Origin: Kribbella sp. NBC_01245
GTDB taxonomy: Bacteria; Actinomycetota; Actinomycetes; Propionibacteriales; Kribbellaceae
Direction: 5' to 3'
Assembly (NCBI RefSeq): GCF_036226525.1
Contig: NZ_CP108487.1
Span: 1,612,001 to 1,676,000 of the forward strand
DNA: 64,000 nt
The notes beneath the pieces are model-generated. The model was not told where the DNA came from. It saw nothing but the letters and a program-made list of their open reading frames with translations, and ran no database searches. The position numbers and the translations under genes were made by a program. This document shows, piece after piece, positions 7,628 to 17,244 of the stretch; position 1 is the first letter of the stretch; every line of letters starts with the position of its first letter.

Positions 7628-8836
7628 ATGTATATGGCTTCAAGACCAGGGAAGATCAAGGCAATCCTCCTTACCGCCGCGCTGGCAGTTGCCGTTGCTG
7701 TGCCCGGCAATATGAACGAGGCATCGGCCGACAGTAAAGCGTCGAGCGCTGCGCAGATCGTGGCCGATCTGGGCGCCGGCTGGAATCTTGGAAACTCGCT
7801 GGAGGCCAACTCCAACGGATATCCCAGCGAGACGGCCTGGAACAATCCGACCGTCACGCAAGCGCTCATTGACAAGGTGAAAGCGTCGGGATTCAAGTCG
7901 ATCCGCATCCCGGTCTCCTATTTGCGGCACATCGGCCCCGGCCCGAACTACACAATCAATTCCGCCTGGCTGAACAGAGTCCAGCAAGTCGTCGACTATG
8001 CCTACAACCGGGGCATGCACGTGATGATCAACATCCACGGCGACGGCTACAAGTCCATTCCCTACGCCTGGCTGATCTGCGACGCGTCCGATCAGACCAC
8101 GATCAAGGCCAAGTACCAGAAGGTGTGGCAACAGATCGCGTCCAGGTTCCAGAACTACGATCAGCGCCTGATCCTTGAATCGATGAACGAGGTATTCGAC
8201 GGGCAGTACGGCAATCCGACCCAGCCGTGCTACTCGAACATCAACGCTTACAACCAGATCTTCGTGGACACCGTCCGGAGAGCCGGCGGAAAGAACACTT
8301 CGAGATGGCTGCTCGTTCCCGGCTGGAACACGAACATCGACTACACCGCCGGGAATTACGGTTTTGTGATCCCGACGGACCAGTATCGATCTCCCACCAT
8401 TCCCAGTAGCGAGCGGCGGATCATGATCTCCGTTCACTACTACAGTCCGTGGGATTTCGCGGGCGAGGAAAATGGCAACATCACCCAGTGGGGACGCGCG
8501 GCGACCGATCCGTCCAGAAAGTCGACCTGGGGACAGGAAGACTACCTGAATTCGCAATTGAAGATGATGTACGACAAGTTCGTCGTGCAAGGATATCCGG
8601 TCGTTGTCGGCGAATACGGTTCGATCGACAAGACCTCGTTCGACTCGTCGAACAACACGTATCGTGCCGATTTCGCGTATGAGGTCACGGCCGCCGCCAA
8701 GAGATACGGCGCGGCCACCGTCTACTGGGACAACGGCGCAAACGGGCAGTACGGCTTCGGGCTCTTCAACCGAAGCTCCAATGCGGTGACCCAACAGGGC
8801 ATCATCAACGACATCAGGAACGGCGCCGGCTGGTAG
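7628..8836 (+). CDS. Secreted GH5 family endoglucanase (cellulase)
   Basis: 402 residues from the ATG that follows AGGAAGTGAGG; the in-frame ATG at 7571 lacks a ribosome binding site. Residues 1-36 form a Sec signal peptide ending near ASA-DS. The mature part is one GH5 (beta/alpha)8 barrel: GAGWNLGNSLEA at the N-terminus, RIPVSY, NIHGDGY, acid/base Glu188 in ESMNEVF, HYYSPWDF and nucleophile Glu330 in VVGEYGS. It should hydrolyse beta-1,4-glucan outside the cell. No carbohydrate-binding module is attached. Codon use is noticeably less GC-biased than that of its neighbours, which may mean transfer or relaxed selection. A LacI-type palindrome upstream suggests sugar-responsive control; no regulator gene is adjacent. 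Confidence 0.9.
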   Translation: MYMASRPGKIKAILLTAALAVAVAVPGNMNEASADSKASSAAQIVADLGAGWNLGNSLEANSNGYPSETAWNNPTVTQALIDKVKASGFKSIRIPVSYLRHIGPGPNYTINSAWLNRVQQVVDYAYNRGMHVMINIHGDGYKSIPYAWLICDASDQTTIKAKYQKVWQQIASRFQNYDQRLILESMNEVFDGQYGNPTQPCYSNINAYNQIFVDTVRRAGGKNTSRWLLVPGWNTNIDYTAGNYGFVIPTDQYRSPTIPSSERRIMISVHYYSPWDFAGEENGNITQWGRAATDPSRKSTWGQEDYLNSQLKMMYDKFVVQGYPVVVGEYGSIDKTSFDSSNNTYRADFAYEVTAAAKRYGAATVYWDNGANGQYGFGLFNRSSNAVTQQGIINDIRNGAGW

Positions 8837-8856
8837 CGCACCGACAACCAGAGCAA

Positions 8857-8888
8857 CCCGGGGCCGGTCAGCACCCGCCGGTCCCGGG
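8857..8888 (+). terminator. Hairpin terminator after cellulase gene
   Basis: 11-bp stem with one G-U pair (8857-8867 with 8878-8888), 10-base loop, 20 bases after the cellulase stop. Confidence 0.6.
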
Positions 8889-8898
8889 GAGCAAGCCG

Positions 8899-9309
8899 TC
8901 AGTCGAGTTGTTTGATGCGGACCATGTTGCCGGCCGGGTCGCGGAAGGCGCAGTCGCGAACGCCGTACGGCTGATCCGTCGGCTCCTGGACGACCTCGGC
9001 GTTGCTGGCCTGCAGCTTCTCGAAGGTGCCGTCCAGGTCGTCCGTGGCCAGGTTGATGCTGGCGTAAGTGCCCTTGGCCATCATCTCGGCGACGGTACGG
9101 CGCTCGTCCTCGGTGACGCCCGGGTCGGCGCCCGGCGGGTACAGCACGATGGACGTATCGGGCTGGCCGGCCGGGCCGACCGTGATCCAGCGCATCCCGT
9201 TGTAGCCGACATCGTTGCGAACCTCGAAGCCGAGGGAGTCGCGATAGAAGGCGACGGCCGCGTCCGGGTCGTCTTGCGGTAGGTAGCTCGCGTTGATCGA
9301 GATGTCCAT
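8899..9309 (-). CDS. VOC (glyoxalase/bleomycin-resistance fold) protein
   Basis: 136 residues. The pattern ASYLPQDDPDAAVAFYRDSLGFEVRNDVGYNG at the start and VRDCAFRDPAGNMVRIKQLD at the end is the vicinal oxygen chelate fold. It begins ten bases after the AraC-type regulator gene on the same strand, so the pair is probably one transcript. Members bind metals or small aromatic drugs; the substrate is unknown. Confidence 0.85.
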   Translation of the reverse strand: MDISINASYLPQDDPDAAVAFYRDSLGFEVRNDVGYNGMRWITVGPAGQPDTSIVLYPPGADPGVTEDERRTVAEMMAKGTYASINLATDDLDGTFEKLQASNAEVVQEPTDQPYGVRDCAFRDPAGNMVRIKQLD

Positions 9310-9319
9310 GGCAAATACG

Positions 9320-9778
<459 letters not shown>

Positions 9779-9962
9779 GTTCGAAATCGTGCCATGCCGG
9801 GCCGGAGTTTCCTAGCACGCCCGCCGGTCCACCCGGCCGCCGAGGTTTACGGCCGGGCCGAGTTTTCCGGATCCGGACTAATCGCCACGAGCCGTGCTGG
9901 AAGGCGATTTTATGAACAGGGCAAGGGATTCCTTGCGAACCATCCGACAGGAGGGTACGAAA

Positions 9963-10373
9963 ATGAGCATTCGGCGAACCGTCATCCGGGGACTCGCGCT
10001 GGCAGGCGTTGCGGCGACCACGGCCGTCATGGCACCGGGCGCGAACGCGGCACCGGCACGGGAGGCCGGGCCGACGGCTGTGACCGGCGCCAACGCCAGC
10101 ATCTGCAAGGCGTACGCCGGCACCGTCCGCGGTTGCGCCTACTTCAGGGCCTACGACGAATTGCTGATCGCGTGCGACCGGCGCGGCGACGGGCGCTCGG
10201 TGTACGCCCAGCTGTACTGGAACGGCGCCATTCGCGCGCAGGTCAAGGACCGCAACGGCGCCACGTCCGGTTGCTACGGCCTGGACCTCAGCCTGCCCGA
10301 GGGCAAGGCCGTCTGGGTACGGACCTACGTCCAGGGTGTCGGCTTCAGCAGCTGGCGTCGCGGCACCGCCTGA
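9963..10373 (+). CDS. Small secreted protein of unknown function
   Basis: 136 residues from ATG 9963, which has AGGAGGG nine bases upstream; an in-frame ATG at 9912 has no such site. Residues 1-33 (MSIRRTVIRGLALAGVAATT ... GANAAPA) are a Sec signal peptide with an ANA-AP cleavage site. The mature protein of about 100 residues carries four cysteines (SICKAY, GCAYF, IACDR, SGCYG), enough for two disulfides, and a predicted beta-rich body. I do not recognise a family. It is followed by a strong terminator and stands alone as a transcript. Confidence 0.75.
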   Translation: MSIRRTVIRGLALAGVAATTAVMAPGANAAPAREAGPTAVTGANASICKAYAGTVRGCAYFRAYDELLIACDRRGDGRSVYAQLYWNGAIRAQVKDRNGATSGCYGLDLSLPEGKAVWVRTYVQGVGFSSWRRGTA

Positions 10374-10388
10374 GTCACCGCATAACTG

Positions 10389-10430
10389 AACCAGGCCCCG
10401 GGCAAAGCGCCCGGGGCCTGGTTGTTGTTG
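10389..10430 (+). terminator. Strong terminator between convergent genes
   Basis: 15-bp perfect stem (10389-10403 with 10409-10423), five-base loop, then a TTGTTGTTG tail. It lies between a plus-strand gene ending at 10373 and a minus-strand gene ending at 10459 and can serve both. Confidence 0.9.
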
Positions 10431-10455
10431 TCCGACTTGTTGTCCGACTTGTTGT
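10424..10455. repeat. Short tandem repeat behind terminator
   Basis: Unit TTGTTGTCCGAC occurs twice in tandem, followed by a third partial TTGTTGT. It may come from replication slippage. Confidence 0.55.
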
Positions 10456-10458
10456 ACG

Positions 10459-11190
10459 TCAGAGCCAGCCTCGGCGGGCCACCTCCAGACCGAGCTGGAA
10501 CCTGCAGTCGACCCGAAGGCTCCGGCACATGTCCGCGACCGCACGCCGTACCGTCCGGTCGGTGACGCCGAGCTCGCGCCCGATCGCCTCATCCGTCAGC
10601 CCTACCGCCAGCAGTACCAGGACCTCCCGGGACCGGGTGTCCAGCTGGTCGGCCGGATCGTCGCCGACCAGGTCGTCGACATCCTCGGCCTCGTCCCAGG
10701 TCGCCGCGAAGGCCGCGTCGACCGGGCGCAGCAGGTCCTCTGCCTGGACCAGCAGCGCCGCCTGATCCGGAGGTGTCGCCAGCATCGGCAGCAGCGCCGC
10801 GGTTCGGTCCACCATGATCAGCTGGGTCAGCGGCAACCGTTCGGCGGCCCGCAACTCCTCACCCAGCGAAATTACTGTCCGGAGGTAGCCACGCACCAGC
10901 TCGGCCTCCGGACCGAGCAATCGCTCCCGCGGCCCGATCGTCTGGACCCGGATGCCACGAGCGACCAGCTCCGCCACGCGTTGCGCGGATTCGGTCTGCT
11001 CACCGTGCGGCAACTGGCTCTGGAAGGATCGCAACGAGCTCCGGCAGCCACCGACCAGCCGGTCCCGCACGGCCTGGATCTCGGCCGCTCCCTCCAGTCG
11101 CACCACACGCGGGTCGTCGCCCTTTTCGGCGACGGTGTACAGGTACCACAACAGGCGTCGCAGCCCTGATTCGACGTCGACATTCGACAT
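10459..11190 (-). CDS. LuxR-type HTH regulator with N-terminal phospholipase-D-like/TrmB-like sensor region
   Basis: 243 residues from ATG 11190, which is preceded by GGGGGAGGGGGA. The C-terminal 60 residues are a LuxR/GerE helix-turn-helix (LDTRSREVLVLLAVGLTDEAIGRELGVTDRTVRRAVADMCRSL), with an unusual RRAVADM recognition helix. The preceding 170 residues form a helical region (LVARGIRVQTIGPRERLL) seen in actinobacterial orphan LuxR proteins, with no receiver or kinase partner nearby. Target unknown. The next gene upstream is the UvrA-like ABC protein on the same strand, separated by a terminator. Confidence 0.82.
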   Translation of the reverse strand: MSNVDVESGLRRLLWYLYTVAEKGDDPRVVRLEGAAEIQAVRDRLVGGCRSSLRSFQSQLPHGEQTESAQRVAELVARGIRVQTIGPRERLLGPEAELVRGYLRTVISLGEELRAAERLPLTQLIMVDRTAALLPMLATPPDQAALLVQAEDLLRPVDAAFAATWDEAEDVDDLVGDDPADQLDTRSREVLVLLAVGLTDEAIGRELGVTDRTVRRAVADMCRSLRVDCRFQLGLEVARRGWL

Positions 11191-11302
11191 TCCCCCTCCC
11201 CCGAGGTTTATCGGGCCGCCCCCAGCGGACCGATATGACTTTCTATGCAAGGGGGTTGGTGACGGAGTGTCAAGGTGCCGGGCCGCTGCGGTGAGACAGT
11301 AA

Positions 11303-11338
11303 CCGCGGGTGATGTCCGGTACCGGACACCACCCGCGG
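11303..11338 (-). terminator. Near-perfect palindrome acting as terminator of the UvrA-like gene
   Basis: 17-base arms (11303-11319 and 11322-11338) with one mismatch and a central TA. It sits 43 bases past the stop of the minus-strand UvrA-like gene. Confidence 0.65.
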
Positions 11339-11380
11339 ACAGGCGGCCGGATGCCCCTTTCGGCTGCCTGTCGTGCGCTT

Positions 11381-13774
11381 TCAGCTGCCCACGTACGCCG
11401 CGAGGTGCTCGCCGGTGAGCGTGGAACGATCGGCGATCAGGTCGGCCGGAGTGCCCTCGAAAACGATCTGGCCGCCGTCATGACCAGCACCCGGCCCGAG
11501 GTCGATGATCCAGTCGGCGTGTGCCATCACCGCCTGGTGATGCTCGATCACGATGACCGACTTGCCGGAGTCGACCAGCCGGTCGAGCAGTGCCAGCAGG
11601 TGCTCGACGTCGGCGAGGTGCAGACCGGTCGTCGGCTCGTCGAGGACGTACACGCCGCCCTTATCGCCCATGTGAGTGGCCAGCTTCAGGCGCTGCCGCT
11701 CGCCGCCGGACAGCGTGGTGAGCGGCTGGCCGAGGCTGATGTAGCCGAGCCCGACGTCGACGAGCCGGGTGAGGATCGTGTGCGCGGCAGGCAAGCGCGC
11801 GTCGCCCTCACTGAAGAACTTCTCCGCCTCGGTCACCGACATCGCGAGCACCTCGCTGATATCGCGGCCGCCGAGGTGATAGTCCAGCACTGATGCCTCG
11901 AACCGCTTCCCGTCGCAGACCTCGCACGGGTTGGCGACACCGGCCATCATGCCCAGGTCGGTGAAGACGACGCCGGCGCCGTTGCAGTTCGGGCAGGCGC
12001 CCTCGGAGTTGGCGCTGAACAACGCCGGCTTCACGCCGTTGGCCTTCGCGAACGCCTTGCGGATCGGTTCAAGCAGCCCGGTGTACGTCGCGGGGCTGCT
12101 CCGTCGCGACCCACGAATGGGCGCCTGGTCAACCGACACCACGCCTTCCGACGCGGGGATCGAGCCGTGGATCAGCGAGCTCTTGCCGGAACCCGCCACA
12201 CCGGTGACGACGCACAGCACCCCGAGCGGTACGTCGACGTCGACGTCGCGCAGGTTGTGCCGGTCGGCGCCGCGGATCTCGAGCTTGCCGTTGGGCGTAC
12301 GCACTTCCGGTTTGAAGGACGCGCGGTCGTCGAGGTGGCGGCCGGTGACGGTGCCACTGGCTCGCAAACCGTCGAGCGTGCCCTCGTAGCAGACGGTTCC
12401 GCCCGCCGTACCGGCTCCAGGGCCGAGGTCGACGACGTGGTCGGCGATCGCGATGGCCTCTGGCTTGTGCTCGACGACTAGCACGGTGTTGCCCTTGTCG
12501 CGCAGTCGCAGCAGCAGGGCGTTCATCCGCTGGATGTCGTGGGGGTGCATGCCGATGGTGGGCTCGTCGAAGACGTACGTGACGTCGGTGAGCGCCGAAC
12601 CGAGGTGGCGGATCATCTTGGTGCGCTGCGCCTCACCACCTGACAGCGTGCCCGCGGGCCGGTCGAGCGAGAGGTAGCCGAGCCCGATCTCCACGAACGA
12701 TTCGAGCGTGTGCAGCAGCGCGGCGAGCAGAGGCGCGACCGACGGCTCGTCGAGGCCGTTGACCCACTTGGCGAGATCGCTGATCTGCATCGCGCAGGCG
12801 TCGGCGATGCTGATGCCGCCGACCTTCGAGGAACGGGCCGCCTCGGTGAGCCGGGTTCCGTCGCAATCGGGGCAGGGGCCGAAGGTGGACGCCCGTTCCA
12901 CGAATGCCCGGATGTGCGGCTGCAGGGCATCGGGATCCTTGGAGAAGAACGACTTCTGCACCTTGGGGATCAGGCCCTCGTAAGTGAGGTTGACCCCCTT
13001 GACCTTCACCTTGACCGGCTCTTTGTAGAGGAAGTCGTTGAGTTCCTTCTTGGTGAACTTGCGGATCGGCTTGTCCGGGTCGACGAAACCCGACTCGGCG
13101 TAGACCCCGACGGTCCAGAAGCTGTCCGACTTCCAGCCGGGGATCGTGAACGCGCCCTCGGCGATCGACTTCGAGTCGTCGTACAGCTGGGTGAGGTCGA
13201 TATCGGAGACCGAGCCGCGGCCTTCGCAATGCGGGCACATACCACCGGTGATGGAGAAGCTGCGCCGCTCCTTGGTGGTCTTGCCGCCCTTCTCGATCTT
13301 GACCGCACCCGCGCCGCTGATCGAAGCGACGTTGAAGGAGAACGCCTGCGGCGAGCCGATGTGCGGCTTGCCGATCCGGCTGAAGAGGATGCGCAGCATC
13401 GCGTTGGCGTCGGTCGCGGTACCGACCGTGGAGCGCGGGTCGCCACCCATCCGCTGCTGGTCGACGATGATCGCGGTCGTCAACCCTTCGAGTACGTCGA
13501 CCTCGGGCCGCGCCAGCGTCGGCATGAAACCCTGCACGAACGCGCTGTAGGTCTCGTTGATCATCCGCTGCGACTCCGCTGCGATCGTGCTGAACACCAA
13601 CGAGCTCTTGCCCGAGCCGGAGACGCCGGTGAACACCGTCAGACGGCGTTTCGGGATCTCGATGCTGACGTCCTTGAGGTTGTTCACGCGGGCACCGTGC
13701 ACGCGGATCAAGTCGTGGCTGTCGGCAACTTGCGGCGCAGGCGACTGCTTGCTCGTCTTGGTGGCCCTGCTCAT
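11381..13774 (-). CDS. UvrA-like ABC ATPase (drug-resistance/DrrC-type, excinuclease A paralogue)
   Basis: 797 residues, shorter than the roughly 950 of housekeeping UvrA. Two ABC cassettes are present: Walker [10 protein letters not shown] near residue 50 and GVAGSGKSS in the second half, signatures LSGGEAQR and LSGGERQR, and zinc-finger type CPHCEGRG and CPNCNGAG. The missing part is in the UvrB/DNA-binding insertion of domain I. Such stand-alone UvrA-like proteins occur in antibiotic producers (DrrC with daunorubicin) and are thought to release intercalating drugs from DNA; the substrate here is unknown. A VOC protein gene lies just upstream on the same strand (24 bases), suggesting a small resistance unit. 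Confidence 0.9.
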   Translation of the reverse strand: MSRATKTSKQSPAPQVADSHDLIRVHGARVNNLKDVSIEIPKRRLTVFTGVSGSGKSSLVFSTIAAESQRMINETYSAFVQGFMPTLARPEVDVLEGLTTAIIVDQQRMGGDPRSTVGTATDANAMLRILFSRIGKPHIGSPQAFSFNVASISGAGAVKIEKGGKTTKERRSFSITGGMCPHCEGRGSVSDIDLTQLYDDSKSIAEGAFTIPGWKSDSFWTVGVYAESGFVDPDKPIRKFTKKELNDFLYKEPVKVKVKGVNLTYEGLIPKVQKSFFSKDPDALQPHIRAFVERASTFGPCPDCDGTRLTEAARSSKVGGISIADACAMQISDLAKWVNGLDEPSVAPLLAALLHTLESFVEIGLGYLSLDRPAGTLSGGEAQRTKMIRHLGSALTDVTYVFDEPTIGMHPHDIQRMNALLLRLRDKGNTVLVVEHKPEAIAIADHVVDLGPGAGTAGGTVCYEGTLDGLRASGTVTGRHLDDRASFKPEVRTPNGKLEIRGADRHNLRDVDVDVPLGVLCVVTGVAGSGKSSLIHGSIPASEGVVSVDQAPIRGSRRSSPATYTGLLEPIRKAFAKANGVKPALFSANSEGACPNCNGAGVVFTDLGMMAGVANPCEVCDGKRFEASVLDYHLGGRDISEVLAMSVTEAEKFFSEGDARLPAAHTILTRLVDVGLGYISLGQPLTTLSGGERQRLKLATHMGDKGGVYVLDEPTTGLHLADVEHLLALLDRLVDSGKSVIVIEHHQAVMAHADWIIDLGPGAGHDGGQIVFEGTPADLIADRSTLTGEHLAAYVGS

Positions 13775-13797
13775 CGTGTCTCCATTCGCACAGTAAA

Positions 13798-14154
13798 TCA
13801 GCGGTCCTGAATCAGACCGAGAACGTTGCCGTCGAGGTCCGTGAAGGTCGCCACCAGACGGCCGCCACCAACGTCGCGCGGCGCGTCCTTCAGGGTGGCG
13901 CCCGCAGCGGTCACCTCGGCGAGCTTCGCCTCGATGTCCAGCACGTGCCAGTAGGCGACCGGCGAGGTCATGGCCTGTGGTCCGCCGTTCGGTACCAGCC
14001 CGATCTGCTGGCCCTCGGCCTCGAAGCCGACGTAGTAGTCCCCCTCGGCCATCGGCTTCACGCCGAGCAGTGCGGTGTACAGCGCCGTAGCCGCCGCCAG
14101 GTCGGAAACGGGGTGCAGCACGGTCTTGATTCCCTGGGTGGTTGAGCCGGTCAT
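13798..14154 (-). CDS. VOC (glyoxalase-like) protein
   Basis: 118 residues from ATG 14154 with an ideal AGGAGAG seven bases upstream; an in-frame ATG at 14193 has none. The fold signature is clear: IKTVLHPVSDLAAATALYTALLGVKPMAEGDYYVGF, PVAYWHVLDIEAKLAEV and ATFTDLDGNVLGLIQDR. Probably co-transcribed with the UvrA-like gene that follows after 23 bases. Ligand unknown. Confidence 0.87.
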   Translation of the reverse strand: MTGSTTQGIKTVLHPVSDLAAATALYTALLGVKPMAEGDYYVGFEAEGQQIGLVPNGGPQAMTSPVAYWHVLDIEAKLAEVTAAGATLKDAPRDVGGGRLVATFTDLDGNVLGLIQDR

Positions 14155-14237
14155 GATCTCTCCTGAAGTCGTGGTGATGCCTACGACCATCAAGCTAGTT
14201 CCGGCCCAACGACCCGCGCTTCTCGATTCCTGATCGG

Positions 14238-14984
14238 TTACTCAGAGGTGGGCTTGCGCCAGACGGAGACGTGGCTCTCACTGTCGGCGGTGAAGGGGGC
14301 CCGGTTCCAGTCGGCGTATCGCTCTTCTAGTTCCAGTCCGGCCAGCTGGGCCATGAGGTCGCACTCGGCCGGCCAGATGTAGCGGAAGTTGCCGGAGGCG
14401 TAGTGCGTTGTCCCGTCGGCCTCGTGCCAGTAGTGGTGTGAGGTGCACTCCTGCGTGACCAGGTCATAGGTGTCGAACACGAGATGCCCGTCGTCGCCAA
14501 GGCTCATCGGCACGGCCGTCTGACCGGGAGGCAGCCGACGTACCGGCGGCACCCAGAGCTCGATGACGAACCGTCCACCAGGGCTGAGATGCCTCGCGGC
14601 GTTGCGGAAGCACTCGACCTGTTCGGCCTGGGTGCGGAGGTTCGAGATGGTGTTGAAGACTAGATAGACCAAGGCGAACTCGCCGGAGACGCGCGTCGTG
14701 GCCATGTCCCCCATGACCACGGGCAGGGTCGCCTCGTCGACCTTGTGCCGCAGCTCGGCCGCCATCGGTTCCGACAGCTCGATCCCGGTCACGGGAACAC
14801 CACGCGTGGTAAGCGGGATGCCGACTCGGCCGGTGCCGACCGCGAACTCCAGTGCCGCCCCGGACCCGGCCAGATCCGCCAGGAAGTCGACCGTCGGATC
14901 TAGCTTTTCCGGCGCGAACATCTCGGGTGAGGAGGCGTCGTAACGTTTCGCGGTGTCCTCGGTCCACACTTCGCTGCTCGTCAT
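14238..14984 (-). CDS. Class I SAM-dependent methyltransferase
   Basis: 248 residues from ATG 14984 (MTSSEVWTEDTAKRYD). The Rossmann motif I is LEFAVGTGRVGIPL with the acidic residue in TGIELSEPM, then VMGDM (motif II) and ALVYLVFNTISNL (motif III region). The substrate side (HLVFDTYDLVTQE, HHYWHEADGT) resembles small actinobacterial methyltransferases of unknown acceptor. The reading frame stays open far upstream, but that part overlaps the divergent kinase gene and is not coding. Confidence 0.87.
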   Translation of the reverse strand: MTSSEVWTEDTAKRYDASSPEMFAPEKLDPTVDFLADLAGSGAALEFAVGTGRVGIPLTTRGVPVTGIELSEPMAAELRHKVDEATLPVVMGDMATTRVSGEFALVYLVFNTISNLRTQAEQVECFRNAARHLSPGGRFVIELWVPPVRRLPPGQTAVPMSLGDDGHLVFDTYDLVTQECTSHHYWHEADGTTHYASGNFRYIWPAECDLMAQLAGLELEERYADWNRAPFTADSESHVSVWRKPTSE

Positions 14985-15079
14985 GGTCCGGAGCCTGCTC
15001 GACGGGACCTGACGCTGTCCAGCCGTTTTCACGACGCCGTATGAGACGGTACGAACTCGGATCTTCGGCTGGGGGCGCG

Positions 15080-15646
15080 GTGGCAAATAGCGGAGTTCTC
15101 GTACTGGCCGGGCCGCCATGTGCCGGCAAGTCCTCGGTCGGCAAGGTGCTCGCTGCTGACTCGTCGCACGGTCGCTCGAGCTATATCGAGGTCGACGCCC
15201 TCTTCTCACTCCTCCTGCCTGGGTCGGATCGAAACCGGGATGATCGGATGCTCGCGTACGACGCGGCGCACGTGCTCGCTCGCACACTCGTCGAGCGCGG
15301 ACGGACCGCGATCCTCGAGTGCACGTACGCGCGGCACGAGCAACGGGCCAGCCTGCTGAAGGCGATGGCGGACCTTCCAGCAGCACCGTTATGGGTCGTG
15401 GAGTTCTACGTTTCCCCCGACGACGCCATCGAGCGCTTCCGCCGACGGGACCAAGCCACGGACCTCGACGAAGACCTCGTACGCGAGCGGGCGCAAAACT
15501 TCCCGTACTCCGATCAAGCCCTACGCCTGGTGTCCTCAACAGCCACTCCGGACGACCTGGCCAACCAAATCACCACCTGGCTACGCCACCAACCTGAGCC
15601 GGTTGACCGGGACCTATGGGCCAGCACGGGACGAGGTTGGAGCTGA
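15080..15646 (+). CDS. P-loop kinase / zeta-toxin-like AAA domain protein
   Basis: 188 residues from GTG 15080, which follows GGGGGCGC; ATG 15041 in the same frame is an alternative that adds 13 residues. The Walker A LAGPPCAGKSSVGKVLA comes directly after the start, as usual for small predicted kinases. Later features: an RTAILECTYARHEQR strand-loop, EFYVSPDDAIERFRRR and a lid with DEDLVRERAQNF. Resembles chloramphenicol phosphotransferase/zeta-type kinases that phosphorylate small molecules or nucleotide sugars. Substrate not determinable. No antitoxin partner gene is adjacent. Confidence 0.8.
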   Translation: MANSGVLVLAGPPCAGKSSVGKVLAADSSHGRSSYIEVDALFSLLLPGSDRNRDDRMLAYDAAHVLARTLVERGRTAILECTYARHEQRASLLKAMADLPAAPLWVVEFYVSPDDAIERFRRRDQATDLDEDLVRERAQNFPYSDQALRLVSSTATPDDLANQITTWLRHQPEPVDRDLWASTGRGWS

Positions 15647-15654
15647 CTCCCCCG

Positions 15655-16827
15655 CTAGCTTGGGCGAGTGCGGAGGTGGGTGGCCAGACCGCGAATGGTG
15701 GCGGGGGTGATGCGGCCGTTGGCGAGGCCCAGCTCGACCAGGTCGTCGAATACGCGTTGATCGGCGGCCGCGGCCCGGATGCCAGCGTCGAGCACTTTCC
15801 CGGAACGACACAGGCGCGCGCTCAACGCCGTATGGCGAAAGTGCTTCCCAAGCAACGCGCGCGAGGCCCGTCGATACCGAGGCACCAGCCGCGCGAAGTC
15901 GCCCGACCGGACCGCCTCCGCAGCCGCCTGCCCCGCGAGAAGACCTGTCGCGACCGCGTAATAGATGCCCTCACCCGTCATCGGATTGACCAGCCCGGCC
16001 GCGTCGCCCGCGAGCAACACCCGCCCTTCGCCGGCACGCCAAGACGGTACGGCCAACGGCAAGTGATGCGCCCGCCAATCGGTAGCACCTTCGGCCGCGC
16101 CGGGCAGTAGCCGATCGAGCTGGCTAAGCAATTCCCGCCGAGTGGGCCGAGGCCGCCGATCGGACCGGGTGTCGGACCAGCGATCGGACCGGGCATCGGG
16201 TAAGGACTCGCCGTAGCCGATGTTGGCGAGGCCGTCGCCACGATCGAAGGACCAGGCGTACGACGGCTGGCGGTTGGTGCCGAACACGATCAGCTGTACG
16301 CCCGCGCGGTCCGGCGGCGTCGGCGCATAACCACGGATGGCCAGTGCCATCGGCCCTGGTCGGACGCCGAGCATGCGTCGTACGACGGAATGGGCGCCAT
16401 CCGCGCCGACCAGCACCTTCGCCTCGAGGTCGTCCACGCGCAGCGGGTCCAGTTGGAGGGAGCGCACGCGGTGCCGGATCAGGGTGGCGCCGGCGTCGAG
16501 CGCAGCCAGCAGCAGGCGGTGATCGAAGACGGTGCGCGGGATCACCCACGCCGGCCGGGCCATCTCGCGACCGACCGCGAGAGGTCCGCGTTGCAACTGG
16601 AGGCGCCGTACGGGAATTAGGTCGTCGGTGAGACCGGTAACGCCAACGTCGGCTAGGAGGTCGAAGACATGCGGGGCGATGCCGTCGCCGCAGGACTTGT
16701 CGCGTGGGAAGTCGTCACGGTCCAGTAGCGCGACCGCCAAGGACGGGTCGGCCCGCAGCACTCCGAGGGCGGCCGCGGCCCCGGCCGGACCGGCGCCGAC
16801 GATCACGACATCCCACTGCGACCTCAC
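15655..16827 (-). CDS. FAD-dependent oxidoreductase, geranylgeranyl reductase family
   Basis: 390 residues. FAD Rossmann motif VVIVGAGPAGAAAALGVLRADP at the N-terminus, the family block FPRDKSCGDGIAPHVFDLL, VLVGADGAHSVVRRMLG and the second FAD motif VLLAGDAAGLVNPMTGEGIYYAVATG. The family reduces isoprenoid double bonds (chlorophyll side chain, archaeal lipids, menaquinone tails in actinobacteria). An Arg/Ser/Asp-rich stretch (about residues 207-226, SDR repeated) encoded by a tandem-like DNA segment near 16160-16205 looks like a recent local expansion in a loop. Confidence 0.88.
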   Translation of the reverse strand: MRSQWDVVIVGAGPAGAAAALGVLRADPSLAVALLDRDDFPRDKSCGDGIAPHVFDLLADVGVTGLTDDLIPVRRLQLQRGPLAVGREMARPAWVIPRTVFDHRLLLAALDAGATLIRHRVRSLQLDPLRVDDLEAKVLVGADGAHSVVRRMLGVRPGPMALAIRGYAPTPPDRAGVQLIVFGTNRQPSYAWSFDRGDGLANIGYGESLPDARSDRWSDTRSDRRPRPTRRELLSQLDRLLPGAAEGATDWRAHHLPLAVPSWRAGEGRVLLAGDAAGLVNPMTGEGIYYAVATGLLAGQAAAEAVRSGDFARLVPRYRRASRALLGKHFRHTALSARLCRSGKVLDAGIRAAAADQRVFDDLVELGLANGRITPATIRGLATHLRTRPS

Positions 16828-16840
16828 CGGCTCAATCCGA

Positions 16841-17219
16841 TCAGTCCGGGCGGATCAGTTGGAACATCAGCATGTCCTGCCACTCGCCCGCGATCTTGAG
16901 GTATTTCGGCGCCATGCCGAACTGCTGGAAGCCGACCCGTTCCAGCACTCGCCGCGATCCCAGGTTGTGCTCGATGCACTCCGCCTGTATCCGGTGCAGC
17001 CCGAGCTCATCGAACGCGATCCGCACGACATCCGCAACGCAGCCGTCGCGACTCCACGCCCGGTCATGTCCGCGGCCACCCAATAGCCGACCGCACACGA
17101 TTGGAAGAACCCGTGCACGATCCACTCAAGGTGATCCGCCCGACCACCCGATCGTCGTCCACGATCACCTGCGGCAGCGTCGTAATCACACCCCCATCCT
17201 CCCAGCCCCACACCAACAC
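16841..17219 (-). pseudogene. Decayed GNAT N-acetyltransferase (RimJ-like)
   Basis: The C-terminal half (VADVVRIAFDELGLHRIQAE, NLGSRRVLERVGF, GEWQDMLMFQLIRPD) is a clear GNAT domain. The preceding part, VGYWVAADMTGRGVATAA, is in a second frame, and the part before that (VITTLPQVIVDDDRVVGRITLS) is in a third. One missing base near 17125 and one near 17050 would restore a single frame. The first 45 or so residues expected for the family are absent: an in-frame stop at 17220-17222 lies where the homology ends, only 25 bases from the composite repeat at 17245. Insertion of that element may have truncated the gene. Confidence 0.75.
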
Positions 17220-17244
17220 CTAGCCACTGCGGCCGACGCCACCA

